Source: an uncultured Bacillota bacterium (lineage in GTDB: Bacteria > Bacillota_I > Bacilli_A > RF39 > UBA660). Taken from it: a DNA stretch of 64,000 nt. Made by a program: the position numbers and the translations under genes. Of this stretch, positions 24,949 through 32,972 are shown in pieces. Each line of letters begins with the position of its first letter. Position 1 is the first letter of the stretch. The DNA is taken from the NCBI GenBank assembly GCA_900317975.1, contig ONIZ01000003.1, forward strand, positions 1-64,000, in the 5' to 3' direction. The notes beneath the pieces were generated by a model. It had not been told where the DNA came from, did no database searches, and was given only the letters and a program-made list of their open reading frames with translations.

Positions 24949-25290
24949 TCAAATAATATCATCACTGTTTTCTATTTCTAATATCTCCAATACTATAGGT
25001 TCTTCAGTTTCCATCGGAGTTAAAGCAATACCCGTATTATTGTCTAATTCCTCTATTCTAGGAATATTTATATCAACAATTGTCTTCCCTTCTAAAATAG
25101 CTTCATCTCTTACGGCATTTTCTTTAATTATCTCATCTAATTTTTCTTCATATTGCCCTGCAATGTCACTATTACTATTCTTTTTTATATTTCTACCATG
25201 ATATATATCAATTACATTAATAACAATACCAGTTATAAAAGAAAGGACAGCAATAATAGCAAGAACAATAATCTCAACTTTAATCAACAT
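24949..25290 (-). CDS. Small single-pass membrane protein, co-operonic with srtB
   Basis: 113 aa, unknown. One N-terminal helix (about 4-27), then a hydrophilic acidic domain (IPRIEELDNNTGIALTP) without Cys. AGGAGGG precedes the ATG. Tight linkage to the sortase suggests a helper role, which is inference. Confidence 0.65.
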   Translation of the reverse strand: MLIKVEIIVLAIIAVLSFITGIVINVIDIYHGRNIKKNSNSDIAGQYEEKLDEIIKENAVRDEAILEGKTIVDINIPRIEELDNNTGIALTPMETEEPIVLEILEIENSDDII

Positions 25291-25335
25291 AAAAGCTTCC
25301 CTCCTATCTTCTTAAATTATACAATAAAAGTTAAA

Positions 25336-25376
25336 CAAAAAAAAGACATAATAAACTAAAATAGTCTAATTATGTC
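25336..25376 (-). terminator. Terminator of uppS-cdsA-rseP
   Basis: Long imperfect hairpin with outer GACATAAT/ATTATGTC and inner AGACTA/TAGTTT, then T8 on the minus strand. It contains the rseP stop codon. Confidence 0.85.
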
Positions 25377-26408
25377 ATGAATTGTCACATATAACATGAG
25401 TATCATCAGTAATATCATACCTATTGTATGAATATAATTTTCTACCTTTGGATTAACCGGCTTACCAAATCTTAAGATCTCAATTAATATAAATATAATA
25501 TGTCCACCATCAAATGCTGGTAAAGGAAGTAAATTAATAAATCCTACATTTATACTTAAATAAGCCACTAAGAATAATACTGATTTTAATCCAGCTTCTC
25601 TTTGTTGACCTACTATAGAATAAATACCTACAGGCCCACTTAAATCGTTTATTCCAACAACACCTGTAAATAAGAATTTAACTGTATACCACATTTGTCT
25701 AAATAAGGAAGCCCCTTTATGAATCATATAAGATAGACTAGCAACAAAACCATGAGTCTCTTTTTGTTCTAACGCTATACCATATACATATGATTCTTGC
25801 CCATCTACTTTAACTTTATTAGGTTTTACTTTATAAGTTTCTTCTTTACCTTTTCTATCTACAACAATTGTAGTTTTTTTAGTAGGATCAGAAACTGCTA
25901 AAAATAAAGATACATCATCACTATAAACAACTTTAGTACCATTAATTTCAACTATTTTATCATTCTCTTTTAACCCTACTTTTTCAGCAGCACTATCCTT
26001 TACTACTTCAGTAATAACAGGATTCATAGTATTACCACCAAAAATTAAAGCTATGAAAAATAATATAAAAAATGCACTTAAAAAGTTATTTCCAGCTCCA
26101 AAGAACATTATTAAAAATCTTTGAAAAGGATTCTTATCTTGTAATCTTCTATTCTTAGGAATTTTCTTTAAATCATCATCTTCAACATCTTCACCAGCTA
26201 AAGCACAAAATCCACCGATAGGAATTGCTCTTAAAGAATATTCTGTCTCTTTACCTTTATGACTCCATATCTTAGGACCCATTCCAATAGCAAATTCATA
26301 TACATAAACTCCACATATTTTAGCCCAAGTAAAATGTCCAAATTCATGGATAAATACAATAAAACCAAGAATAACAATAAATAATAATATATTAATAATA
26401 ATTGTCAA
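25356..26408 (-). CDS. rseP: Site-2 intramembrane zinc metalloprotease RseP/RasP
   Basis: A 350-aa polytopic protease cleaving anti-sigma factors and signal-peptide remnants. Zinc motif FIHEFGHFTWA in helix 1, a periplasmic-side PDZ domain (residues about 115-200, VGLKENDKIVEINGT) and the second zinc-ligand motif NLLPLPAFDGGH. The start must be TTG at 26406-26408: AGGAGGGG lies six bases upstream and no in-frame ATG occurs before the active site. dxr, often between cdsA and rseP, is absent. Confidence 0.95.
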   Translation of the reverse strand: MTIIINILLFIVILGFIVFIHEFGHFTWAKICGVYVYEFAIGMGPKIWSHKGKETEYSLRAIPIGGFCALAGEDVEDDDLKKIPKNRRLQDKNPFQRFLIMFFGAGNNFLSAFFILFFIALIFGGNTMNPVITEVVKDSAAEKVGLKENDKIVEINGTKVVYSDDVSLFLAVSDPTKKTTIVVDRKGKEETYKVKPNKVKVDGQESYVYGIALEQKETHGFVASLSYMIHKGASLFRQMWYTVKFLFTGVVGINDLSGPVGIYSIVGQQREAGLKSVLFLVAYLSINVGFINLLPLPAFDGGHIIFILIEILRFGKPVNPKVENYIHTIGMILLMILMLYVTIHDIIRLF

Positions 26409-26418
26409 GTTACCCCTC

Positions 26419-27219
26419 CTATATTAATTCAATTATAATTATAAATGCTAATGCTACAAATATTAAACTATCTACTCTATCTAAAACCCCACCATGTCCA
26501 GGTATTATATTACCAAAATCTTTTTGATCAAAATATCTTTTTATAGATGAGAAAACTAAATCTCCTAATTGACCAACTAATGATAATAATACTGTAATAG
26601 GAATTATATAATAAAGTGAAATCGAAGTATTTATTACAGTTAAGTAGAATGCTACAGCAACAAAAGTACCCATTATAGTACCACCAATAGCACCTTCTAC
26701 TGTCTTTTTAGGACTTATTTTAGGACATAATTTATGTTTACCTATAAAATATCCTGTAAACAATGCAAACGTATCAGTAAATATAGTAATAAATACTAGA
26801 TATAAGAAATAATTAATATCATAATATCTAATTAATATTAATAAATTGAATGCAAAACCAATAAATACTGTAATACCAGTTAACCATATCGCATCCATAA
26901 AACTATATCTATCATTATCATTAATGAATATGACAGGTACTAAAAATAAGAATATAACCAAAGCTATTAGCTGATAACTAACAGTATAATAGTTAGTATG
27001 AAATGAAGCATTATTTAAACAAAGAAATATATAAGTTAAATAAGCAAATATTTTCATATAGATAGGTACTTTATTCTTCTTATCTTTAATATGAATCATT
27101 TCATATAAAGCAAGTAATCCTAAAGCAGTAAGGACTACTTTAAATACAGTTCCACCCATTACTAAAACAGGTACAAGTACAACTATCATTATAATAGCAC
27201 TAATTATTCTTGTTTTCAT
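26419..27219 (-). CDS. cdsA: Phosphatidate cytidylyltransferase
   Basis: A 266-aa polytopic enzyme making CDP-diacylglycerol, the branch point for phospholipids. The C-terminal signature SSIKRYFDQKDFGNIIPG then HGGVLDRVDS matches the CDS family exactly. About eight membrane helices. ATG 27219 follows GGAGGT, which lies in the last codons of uppS (20-base overlap); a TTG at 27231 is inside that ribosome site and is rejected. Confidence 0.96.
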   Translation of the reverse strand: MKTRIISAIIMIVVLVPVLVMGGTVFKVVLTALGLLALYEMIHIKDKKNKVPIYMKIFAYLTYIFLCLNNASFHTNYYTVSYQLIALVIFLFLVPVIFINDNDRYSFMDAIWLTGITVFIGFAFNLLILIRYYDINYFLYLVFITIFTDTFALFTGYFIGKHKLCPKISPKKTVEGAIGGTIMGTFVAVAFYLTVINTSISLYYIIPITVLLSLVGQLGDLVFSSIKRYFDQKDFGNIIPGHGGVLDRVDSLIFVALAFIIIIELI

Positions 27220-27925
27220 GAATACCTCCAAATCTTCTATCTCTATGATTATAAACTAATAAAGCTTTATCAAATTCATCTTCATTAAAATCAGGAAATA
27301 ATACTTCAGGAAAATAATATTCTGCATAACTAGCCTGATATAACATAAAATTACTAAGTCTTAATTCACCACTAGTTCTAATAACAAAATCTAGTGGAGG
27401 TAAATCTTGATACAAATTATGTTGTATAAATTCAGGATCAATATCATCCAATTCAATTTCTCCAGCTTTATACATTTCACATATCTTTTTAGTAGTATCA
27501 ACTATTTCATAAACAGAGCCATAATTTAAACAAATATTAAATGTTAGTCCATCAAAATCTTTAGTATTTTCCATTATTTTATCCATAGTTTTAAGTACTT
27601 TATCAGATAAAGGTTCTCTTCTTCCAGAAAAAACTACTCTAATTTTATTATCCATAAAAAAATCAAATTCTTTATTAATGACACTAAAAAATAAATTCAT
27701 TAAAAAATCTACTTCAGCTTTTTCTCTTTTAAAATTTTCTGTTGAAAAAGCAAATACAGATAAATATTTAACACCTTTATCAGCAATATGAATACATAAT
27801 TTCTTTAAATTATCTGCTCCAGCTTTATGCCCAGCAGTTCTCATTAAACCGCGTTTAGTTGCCCATCTACCATTACCATCCATTATTATTCCAACGTGAT
27901 TAGGTATTTTTAATTCTTCATTCAT
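27200..27925 (-). CDS. uppS: Undecaprenyl pyrophosphate synthase
   Basis: A 241-aa cis-prenyltransferase making the C55 lipid carrier for wall polymers. Catalytic HVGIIMDGNGRWA, FAFSTENFKR and the C-terminal RTSGELRLSNFMLYQ with YFPEVLFPDF are intact. GAGGTAA ribosome site. First gene of uppS-cdsA-rseP; TATAAT sits about 20 bases upstream. Confidence 0.97.
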   Translation of the reverse strand: MNEELKIPNHVGIIMDGNGRWATKRGLMRTAGHKAGADNLKKLCIHIADKGVKYLSVFAFSTENFKREKAEVDFLMNLFFSVINKEFDFFMDNKIRVVFSGRREPLSDKVLKTMDKIMENTKDFDGLTFNICLNYGSVYEIVDTTKKICEMYKAGEIELDDIDPEFIQHNLYQDLPPLDFVIRTSGELRLSNFMLYQASYAEYYFPEVLFPDFNEDEFDKALLVYNHRDRRFGGIHENKNN

Positions 27926-27997
27926 ACAATTACCTCTATTTAATTATATAATAATAAAGAAAAAATTAAAAGAGCATTTAATTCCAACAAAAAGACA

Positions 27998-28023
27998 AAA
28001 AAAAATAACTAATAATAGTTATC
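27998..28023 (-). terminator. Terminator of rpsP-khpA
   Basis: Stem ATAACTA/TAGTTAT (28006-28012, 28017-28023) followed by T8-9 on the minus strand. Confidence 0.8.
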
Positions 28024-28031
28024 TTTATATA

Positions 28032-28280
28032 TTAAAATTTATCAATATTGATTTTTATATATTTATTATCTTTTAAAGCACTACTAGCTTGAACTAGAGT
28101 TCTAATAGCATTAGCACATTTTCCGTTCTTTCCAATTACTCTACCCATATCATCTTCTGCAACTACTACTTGAATAACCATAGTATTTTCATCTTCAGAA
28201 TCAAATTCTTTTACACTAACAGCTTCTTCATCATTAACGATACTTTTAATAATAAATTCAGTTAATTCTACTAAATCCAT
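28032..28280 (-). CDS. khpA: KH-domain RNA-binding protein KhpA
   Basis: An 82-aa KhpA (YlqC) protein; in related bacteria it forms an RNA-binding complex with KhpB/Jag and affects cell division. Single KH domain with the GxxG loop in MGRVIGKNGKCANAIR. Starts two bases after rpsP, the normal arrangement. rimM and trmD, which usually follow, are absent: a terminator comes directly after. Confidence 0.95.
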   Translation of the reverse strand: MDLVELTEFIIKSIVNDEEAVSVKEFDSEDENTMVIQVVVAEDDMGRVIGKNGKCANAIRTLVQASSALKDNKYIKINIDKF

Positions 28281-28282
28281 AA

Positions 28283-28558
28283 TTAATTATCCTTCTTATC
28301 TTTAGATTCAGCAAATTTTTTCATAATACCAGCTTTAGATAAAATACTTCTTACAGTATCTGAAGGAATTGCTCCTCTATTTAACCATTTTAATGCAACT
28401 TCTTCATCAATATTAACTTTACTATCATTAATAGGTTCATAAGTACCGATTAATTCGATATATTCTCCATCTCTTTTTCTATGAGAGTCTGCTGCTACTA
28501 TTCTATAAAAAGGTCTTTTTTTAGCACCCATTCTTTTTAATCTTAATTTTACTGCCAT
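28283..28558 (-). CDS. rpsP: 30S ribosomal protein S16
   Basis: 91 aa. [20 protein letters not shown] and DSRKRDG-like segment (here [12 protein letters not shown]), then LIGTYEPI and [19 protein letters not shown] mark S16. Start ATG 28558 after AAGGAGG; the GTG/ATG extension is rejected. It has the best promoter in the window (28588-28616), fitting a ribosomal gene. Confidence 0.97.
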   Translation of the reverse strand: MAVKLRLKRMGAKKRPFYRIVAADSHRKRDGEYIELIGTYEPINDSKVNIDEEVALKWLNRGAIPSDTVRSILSKAGIMKKFAESKDKKDN

Positions 28559-28587
28559 TTCATTTCCTCCTTTCAAATAACGATAAT

Positions 28588-28616
28588 ATTATATATTATT
28601 CACTTAATCTTGTCAA
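28588..28616 (-). promoter_or_regulatory. Consensus sigma-A promoter for rpsP-khpA
   Basis: TTGACA (28611-28616), 17-base spacer, TATAAT (28588-28593) on the minus strand: consensus at every position. Confidence 0.85.
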
Positions 28617-28630
28617 CCATTTTTTATTAA

Positions 28631-28660
28631 CAAAAAAAACAGCTATTTTTTTCTAGCTGT
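28631..28660 (-). terminator. Terminator of DUF1292/coiled-coil pair
   Basis: Stem ACAGCTA/TAGCTGT (28639-28645, 28654-28660) followed by T7 on the minus strand. It contains the stop codon of the gene it ends. Confidence 0.85.
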
Positions 28661-29467
28661 CCCTTTTTCATTAGTATCTTCTGGTCCTTTAAAATCAAGC
28701 ATTGTAGATAAAACAGGACTAACTCTATCTCTAAGTCTTTGTCCAGCAGTTTTAGCAATCGCTATAGCCCTTGCTCCTTTTATACCTACAAATCTACTAT
28801 TTTTTAAATTTTCTAATACATCCTTGTCAAACGAAGCTTTCCATTCACTAGCTCTTCTTCTAACCTCTAGAACTTTATCAACAACTAAAGCATTAAGAAA
28901 TTTATCATCATCAAGATTATCTTGTTTTTTAGCAATATCAGCAGCTTTCATTTCACTTTTAACTACTATAGCTTCTTGTTTAGCAATCATTTCACGTTTT
29001 AAAGATTCTTTTTTACTTTTCTTTAATAAAATACTTCTTTGTCTATTGCCAAACTTAATACGTTTGCTTCGTAAATCTTCCAATCTAATAGTTTTAGCTC
29101 TAGCGTCAGCTAAAAGTCTACCTTTTTCTAAAGAATCTGTAGTATTTGCAGCTGCTTCATTTAACGTACTAATTTCTTCTGTTAATTGTTGAGATTCATC
29201 AATTACTTCAGATAACTTACTGTCTATTTTAGTCACTTGACTCTCTTTCTCTGGAATCATACTAAATTCATCATTTTTTGCTTTTTCAATTTCTTGCTTA
29301 ACCTGATCAATTTGAGCAGTAAGCATTAATTCTCGCTCAGTAAAACGATCACTCATAAGTTTAGACTGAGTAGCCATATATTTAACTTGAGGAAGTTCAG
29401 ACTGTAATCTAGATAATTCTCTATTTAAGATATCAATATAAATGTTTTTAGTATCTATACTAGCCAT
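28643..29467 (-). CDS. Coiled-coil cytoplasmic protein, unknown
   Basis: 274 aa, not recognised. Nearly all helix with heptad-like coiled coil (about residues 10-190), rich in Lys, Glu, Gln and Ser, no Cys, no membrane helix. C-terminal GIKGARAIAIAKTAGQRLRDRV is basic and may bind nucleic acid or partners (inference). The start is the second ATG of ATGATG (29467) after AGGTGAGG. It overlaps the DUF1292 gene by eight bases, so the two are translationally coupled. Confidence 0.68.
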   Translation of the reverse strand: MASIDTKNIYIDILNRELSRLQSELPQVKYMATQSKLMSDRFTERELMLTAQIDQVKQEIEKAKNDEFSMIPEKESQVTKIDSKLSEVIDESQQLTEEISTLNEAAANTTDSLEKGRLLADARAKTIRLEDLRSKRIKFGNRQRSILLKKSKKESLKREMIAKQEAIVVKSEMKAADIAKKQDNLDDDKFLNALVVDKVLEVRRRASEWKASFDKDVLENLKNSRFVGIKGARAIAIAKTAGQRLRDRVSPVLSTMLDFKGPEDTNEKGTARKK

Positions 29468-29771
29468 CATCCTCACCTAAACTCTCCAAATTAGCTTGAA
29501 TAGTTTTATTAACAGCATCCCATTCTTTTTCATCACTAATTTCGACTAAATTATAAGAATCATCAGTTTGAGTAACTCTAGATACATATACTCTTTCATT
29601 AGAATCATCTACACTCTCACCAAAAGAATACATAATATAATCGTTATCATCATATCCTTCTACTTTAAAAATATCCAAAACTTCAGCTCTATATTTCTTA
29701 CCTTCATCATCAGTAACAAAAATATGATTATCTATATTATTATTATCTATTTTCTTTTCTTCTGTACCCAT
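29460..29771 (-). CDS. DUF1292 family protein
   Basis: A 103-aa acidic protein with the DUF1292 pattern: IFVTDDEGKKYRAEVLDIF, then YDDNDYIMYSFGE and ERVYVSRV. Conserved in Firmicutes (YrzB type), function unknown. Driven by a near-consensus promoter at 29797-29825; co-translated with the coiled-coil protein. Confidence 0.85.
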   Translation of the reverse strand: MGTEEKKIDNNNIDNHIFVTDDEGKKYRAEVLDIFKVEGYDDNDYIMYSFGESVDDSNERVYVSRVTQTDDSYNLVEISDEKEWDAVNKTIQANLESLGEDDG

Positions 29772-29796
29772 GTTACCACCAACCTATTCTATATAA

Positions 29797-29825
29797 ATTA
29801 TACATTTCAAAAAATAAATAGTCAA
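29797..29825 (-). promoter_or_regulatory. Sigma-A promoter for DUF1292 operon
   Basis: TTGACT (29820-29825), 17-base spacer, TATAAT (29797-29802) on the minus strand. Confidence 0.8.
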
Positions 29826-29826
29826 T

Positions 29827-29852
29827 TAAAAACGAAGATATTAATCCTCGTT
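29827..29852 (-). terminator. Terminator of miaB / RicA-like operon
   Basis: 8-bp stem AACGAGGA/TCTTCGTT with one G-T pair, loop of six, then TTTAA on the minus strand. It overlaps the stop of the RicA-like gene. Confidence 0.65.
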
Positions 29853-30155
29853 AATAACTCTATAAAAGTAATTATTTAATTCATCATTAACAAAACTAAT
29901 CATCTCATTAACCTTCTCTAAATTATTCATATAATTGTAATATAAAGGTTCATTATTTAAATCTTCTATTAATAAATCTAATTCTTTTTTTATAGATAAA
30001 TCATTACTTTTAATATACTTTTTTTGTAATACTTTTACTTTATTAATTTTATCCATTAATTTAGAATTATTACTCATCTTATCTTTTAAACTAATACACT
30101 TTTTATATTCAGAACTATTAGTAATATAATCAATTATCTTATTTAACTCTTCCAT
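29841..30155 (-). CDS. YlbF/YmcA family regulator (RicA-like)
   Basis: A 104-aa all-helical protein of the Com_YlbF family. Position directly after miaB, overlapping by 17 bases, matches Bacillus ymcA (ricA), a subunit of the RicAFT complex that modulates RNA processing and phosphorelay. Only one Cys (KKCIS) is present, so iron-sulfur binding like that of RicAFT is uncertain. No RicF or RicT is in the window. Confidence 0.78.
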   Translation of the reverse strand: MEELNKIIDYITNSSEYKKCISLKDKMSNNSKLMDKINKVKVLQKKYIKSNDLSIKKELDLLIEDLNNEPLYYNYMNNLEKVNEMISFVNDELNNYFYRVINED

Positions 30156-31551
30156 CTAAGCTCCAAGTATGTACTTCAGTTATAACAACATTAACTATAT
30201 CACCAAGATTAAGTTCATTATCACTAGTAAAATTAATAAGTTTATTAGTATCACTATATCCATAATACATATTTTTCTTATCACTTATTCCTTCAACTAA
30301 GACAGGCAATTCAGTGTTCAATAATTTATTATTATTTTCTAAAAAATAATTATTAACAACTTCATTTAATCTTTGAAGTCTATCTTCTCTAACTTCCATA
30401 GGAATATTATTTTTTAATTTACAAGCAGGAGTACCAACTCTCTCACTATAAATAAAAGTAAAAGCATTATCAAACTTACAATAATTAACTAAGTCCATAG
30501 TTTCTAAGAAATCTTCTTCCTCTTCTCCAGGAAAGCCAACTATTATATCAGTTGAAACAGAAACTCCAGGAATATTATTCTTAATCTTATCAAATAATTC
30601 CAAATAAGACTCTTTAGTATATCTTCTTCCCATTAATTTAAGTATTCTATTAGAACCACTTTGAACAGGTAAATGTATACTAGGCATAATATTAGGATAT
30701 TTTGAAATAACTTCAATCATCTTATCAGTAAAATCCCAAGGATGAGATGTCATAAATCTAACTCTAGGAATCCCACTCTTCGCAATATCTTCTAATAATT
30801 CTCCAAAATGATAATCATCATATAAATCTTTTCCATATGCATTAACATTTTGTCCTAATACAGTTATTTCTTTATAACCATCATCTACTAAAGATTTAAC
30901 TTCTTTTAAAATATCTTCTTTTTTTCTACTTCTTTCTCTTCCCCTAGTATAAGGAACTATACAATAAGTACAAAATTTATCACAACCATAAATAATATTA
31001 ACATATGCCTTATATTTATTACTTCTAATAACAGGCATACCTTCTACTAAATCTTCTTCTCTAGATAAAACTTCAATTTGTTGTGAATTCTTAGCAACTG
31101 CTTCATCTAATAATTCAGGTAGTCTATCTATATTATGAGTACCAAATATTAAATTAACAAATTTATAATTTTTCATTATTTCTTCACAAACATTTAATTC
31201 TTGTGCCATACATCCACATAAACCAACAATTATTTCAGGTCTTTTTTCTTTTAAATGTTTAAATCTGCCTAACATCCCAAATGCCTTATTATGAGCATTT
31301 TCACGAATACTGCAAGTATTAAGTAATAATAAATCTGCTTTAGTATAATCTTTTTCTTCACTAAAACCTAAACTCTCTAGTATCGCAACTAATGTTTCAG
31401 AATCTCTCTCATTCATCTGACAACCATAAGTTTTTAGAAAAAAAGTTTTTCCACTATATCTGTTAATATCATCATCTTTTAATTTAAAATCTCTAGTTTT
31501 ATATATTTTCTTATAAACAGATCCTTCTTCCCTTTGATCAGGTAAAAGCAT
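30139..31551 (-). CDS. miaB: tRNA-2-methylthio-N6-dimethylallyladenosine synthase MiaB
   Basis: A 470-aa radical SAM methylthiotransferase modifying A37 of tRNAs. N-terminal UPF0004 domain with TYGCQMNERDSE, NTCSIREN and GLCGCMAQE cysteines; radical SAM CxxxCxxC in YGCDKFCTYCIVPYTRG; C-terminal TRAM domain. Full length. GAGGTGAT ribosome site, five bases after the stop of the LTA-synthase-like gene. Confidence 0.97.
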   Translation of the reverse strand: MLLPDQREEGSVYKKIYKTRDFKLKDDDINRYSGKTFFLKTYGCQMNERDSETLVAILESLGFSEEKDYTKADLLLLNTCSIRENAHNKAFGMLGRFKHLKEKRPEIIVGLCGCMAQELNVCEEIMKNYKFVNLIFGTHNIDRLPELLDEAVAKNSQQIEVLSREEDLVEGMPVIRSNKYKAYVNIIYGCDKFCTYCIVPYTRGRERSRKKEDILKEVKSLVDDGYKEITVLGQNVNAYGKDLYDDYHFGELLEDIAKSGIPRVRFMTSHPWDFTDKMIEVISKYPNIMPSIHLPVQSGSNRILKLMGRRYTKESYLELFDKIKNNIPGVSVSTDIIVGFPGEEEEDFLETMDLVNYCKFDNAFTFIYSERVGTPACKLKNNIPMEVREDRLQRLNEVVNNYFLENNNKLLNTELPVLVEGISDKKNMYYGYSDTNKLINFTSDNELNLGDIVNVVITEVHTWSLDGRVK

Positions 31552-31555
31552 ATTA

Positions 31556-32971
31556 TCACCTCATTTTCTCATAATAAAATTTACTATAATTACTCATACT
31601 AACATTAAACTTATCATAACCATCTTTTTCTATTAATGTTTCCCTTCCACTAAATAAATCAGTTCCTAAACCTAATCTATCTCCTTCAATTTTAACATTC
31701 ATTGCAGATAAAGTAGTAGGAAACATATCCATAGTACTAAAATCTCTATTAGTATTATAAAAAGTACTCTTAGTATTAATAAATAGATTATATATAGTTC
31801 TAGAATCCTTTTCTTCAAAATAATTATTTTGCATAGTAATATGATCTCCAGTAATTACAATTACTGTATCATCATAATAATCAGTAGTTTTTAGCCATTC
31901 AATAAATTCATTTATCTCAGTTGCTGTACAATAAATAGAATTAGAATATTTATCTTCAAATTTAGTAGAACAACTCTTATCTAAATAACCATCTTGTACA
32001 TGTGTATTACTAGTAAGTATCTGTAAATTAAAATTATCCTTTTCAGAAAGTTTTTCTAATTCAGATTTCGCAATTTCAAAAACTTTCCTATCTTCAACTC
32101 CCCACCATTCTTTATAATCAGCTGGTATATATTTCATATCAATCATTTCATTATAATCTAGTATTTTGTCATATGCCTCTCCTTCTAATAATAAGTCTCT
32201 ATAACCAAAAGAAGCATCACTTCCCATGATAAATTCATTATAATATCCATTATCATGTAAAATATCTCCAATTGAAGTATATTCTTCTAACATATCAGAA
32301 TTATCAAGTCTAAGTTTTAAAGGAAGTCCTGTACTTTGAGCAGTCATCGCAGCAGTAGTCCAATTAGTTTCAGATACATCTCTAGCTCCACCAAATTTAT
32401 CTGAATTAGAAAAATTAATATTATTTCTAGTTAATTGAGTTATAGGTTCTAATAAATTATCTTCTTTAACTCCACCCAATTCTTTACTAAAATAACTAGC
32501 TTCATATGATTCAACATAAATATAAATTAAGTTTTTCTTTTTTTCAGGAAACTTAATAGAAACTTTTGAAGGATCTACATAATTATTCTCAATATAAGAA
32601 GATTTAGTAGTTTGAAGACTAACATACTTAAAGAAATCAAACTTATTTAATGCATGAACAACATCAAATATAGAAAAAACAATTATAAAAACTATCACTA
32701 CTATTTTTAGTATCCTCTTATTATCATCTTTTATATATTTAAATAATAAACTAAATAGAAAGAAAACTATCAATGAAATAATTATACTAGGTAATAAACT
32801 TTTTAAGAAAAAGGCATTCATTACAGATGATTCTGTAGCAGCCAAAGGAGATCTTAATTGAAATAAGATCTCCGAAAAGTTAACATCGCCAAAATAACTA
32901 TCTGCCCAATCTGAAACAGATTCTATAAAAACTAATAAAAATGTAAATAAATATAATAAGATTTTTTTCAT
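31556..32971 (-). CDS. LTA synthase-family sulfatase-fold membrane transferase
   Basis: 471 aa. Two to three N-terminal membrane helices (about 1-20, 52-75, 87-107) and an extracellular alkaline-phosphatase-fold domain: metal Glu in LIYIYVESYEAS, catalytic Thr in SETNWTTAAMTAQSTGLPL and GDH in VIVITGDHITM. The Thr segment is closer to OpgB/MdoB phosphoglycerol transferases than to classical LtaS, and there are fewer helices than the five of LtaS. Likely moves glycerol-phosphate to an envelope polymer. Follows proS by one base. Confidence 0.88.
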   Translation of the reverse strand: MKKILLYLFTFLLVFIESVSDWADSYFGDVNFSEILFQLRSPLAATESSVMNAFFLKSLLPSIIISLIVFFLFSLLFKYIKDDNKRILKIVVIVFIIVFSIFDVVHALNKFDFFKYVSLQTTKSSYIENNYVDPSKVSIKFPEKKKNLIYIYVESYEASYFSKELGGVKEDNLLEPITQLTRNNINFSNSDKFGGARDVSETNWTTAAMTAQSTGLPLKLRLDNSDMLEEYTSIGDILHDNGYYNEFIMGSDASFGYRDLLLEGEAYDKILDYNEMIDMKYIPADYKEWWGVEDRKVFEIAKSELEKLSEKDNFNLQILTSNTHVQDGYLDKSCSTKFEDKYSNSIYCTATEINEFIEWLKTTDYYDDTVIVITGDHITMQNNYFEEKDSRTIYNLFINTKSTFYNTNRDFSTMDMFPTTLSAMNVKIEGDRLGLGTDLFSGRETLIEKDGYDKFNVSMSNYSKFYYEKMR

Positions 32972-32972
32972 T

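Noticed and set aside
24869-25201. 110-aa plus-strand frame opposite srtB and the gene at 24949
   Set aside because: No ribosome site or promoter; it mirrors two real genes with good starts.
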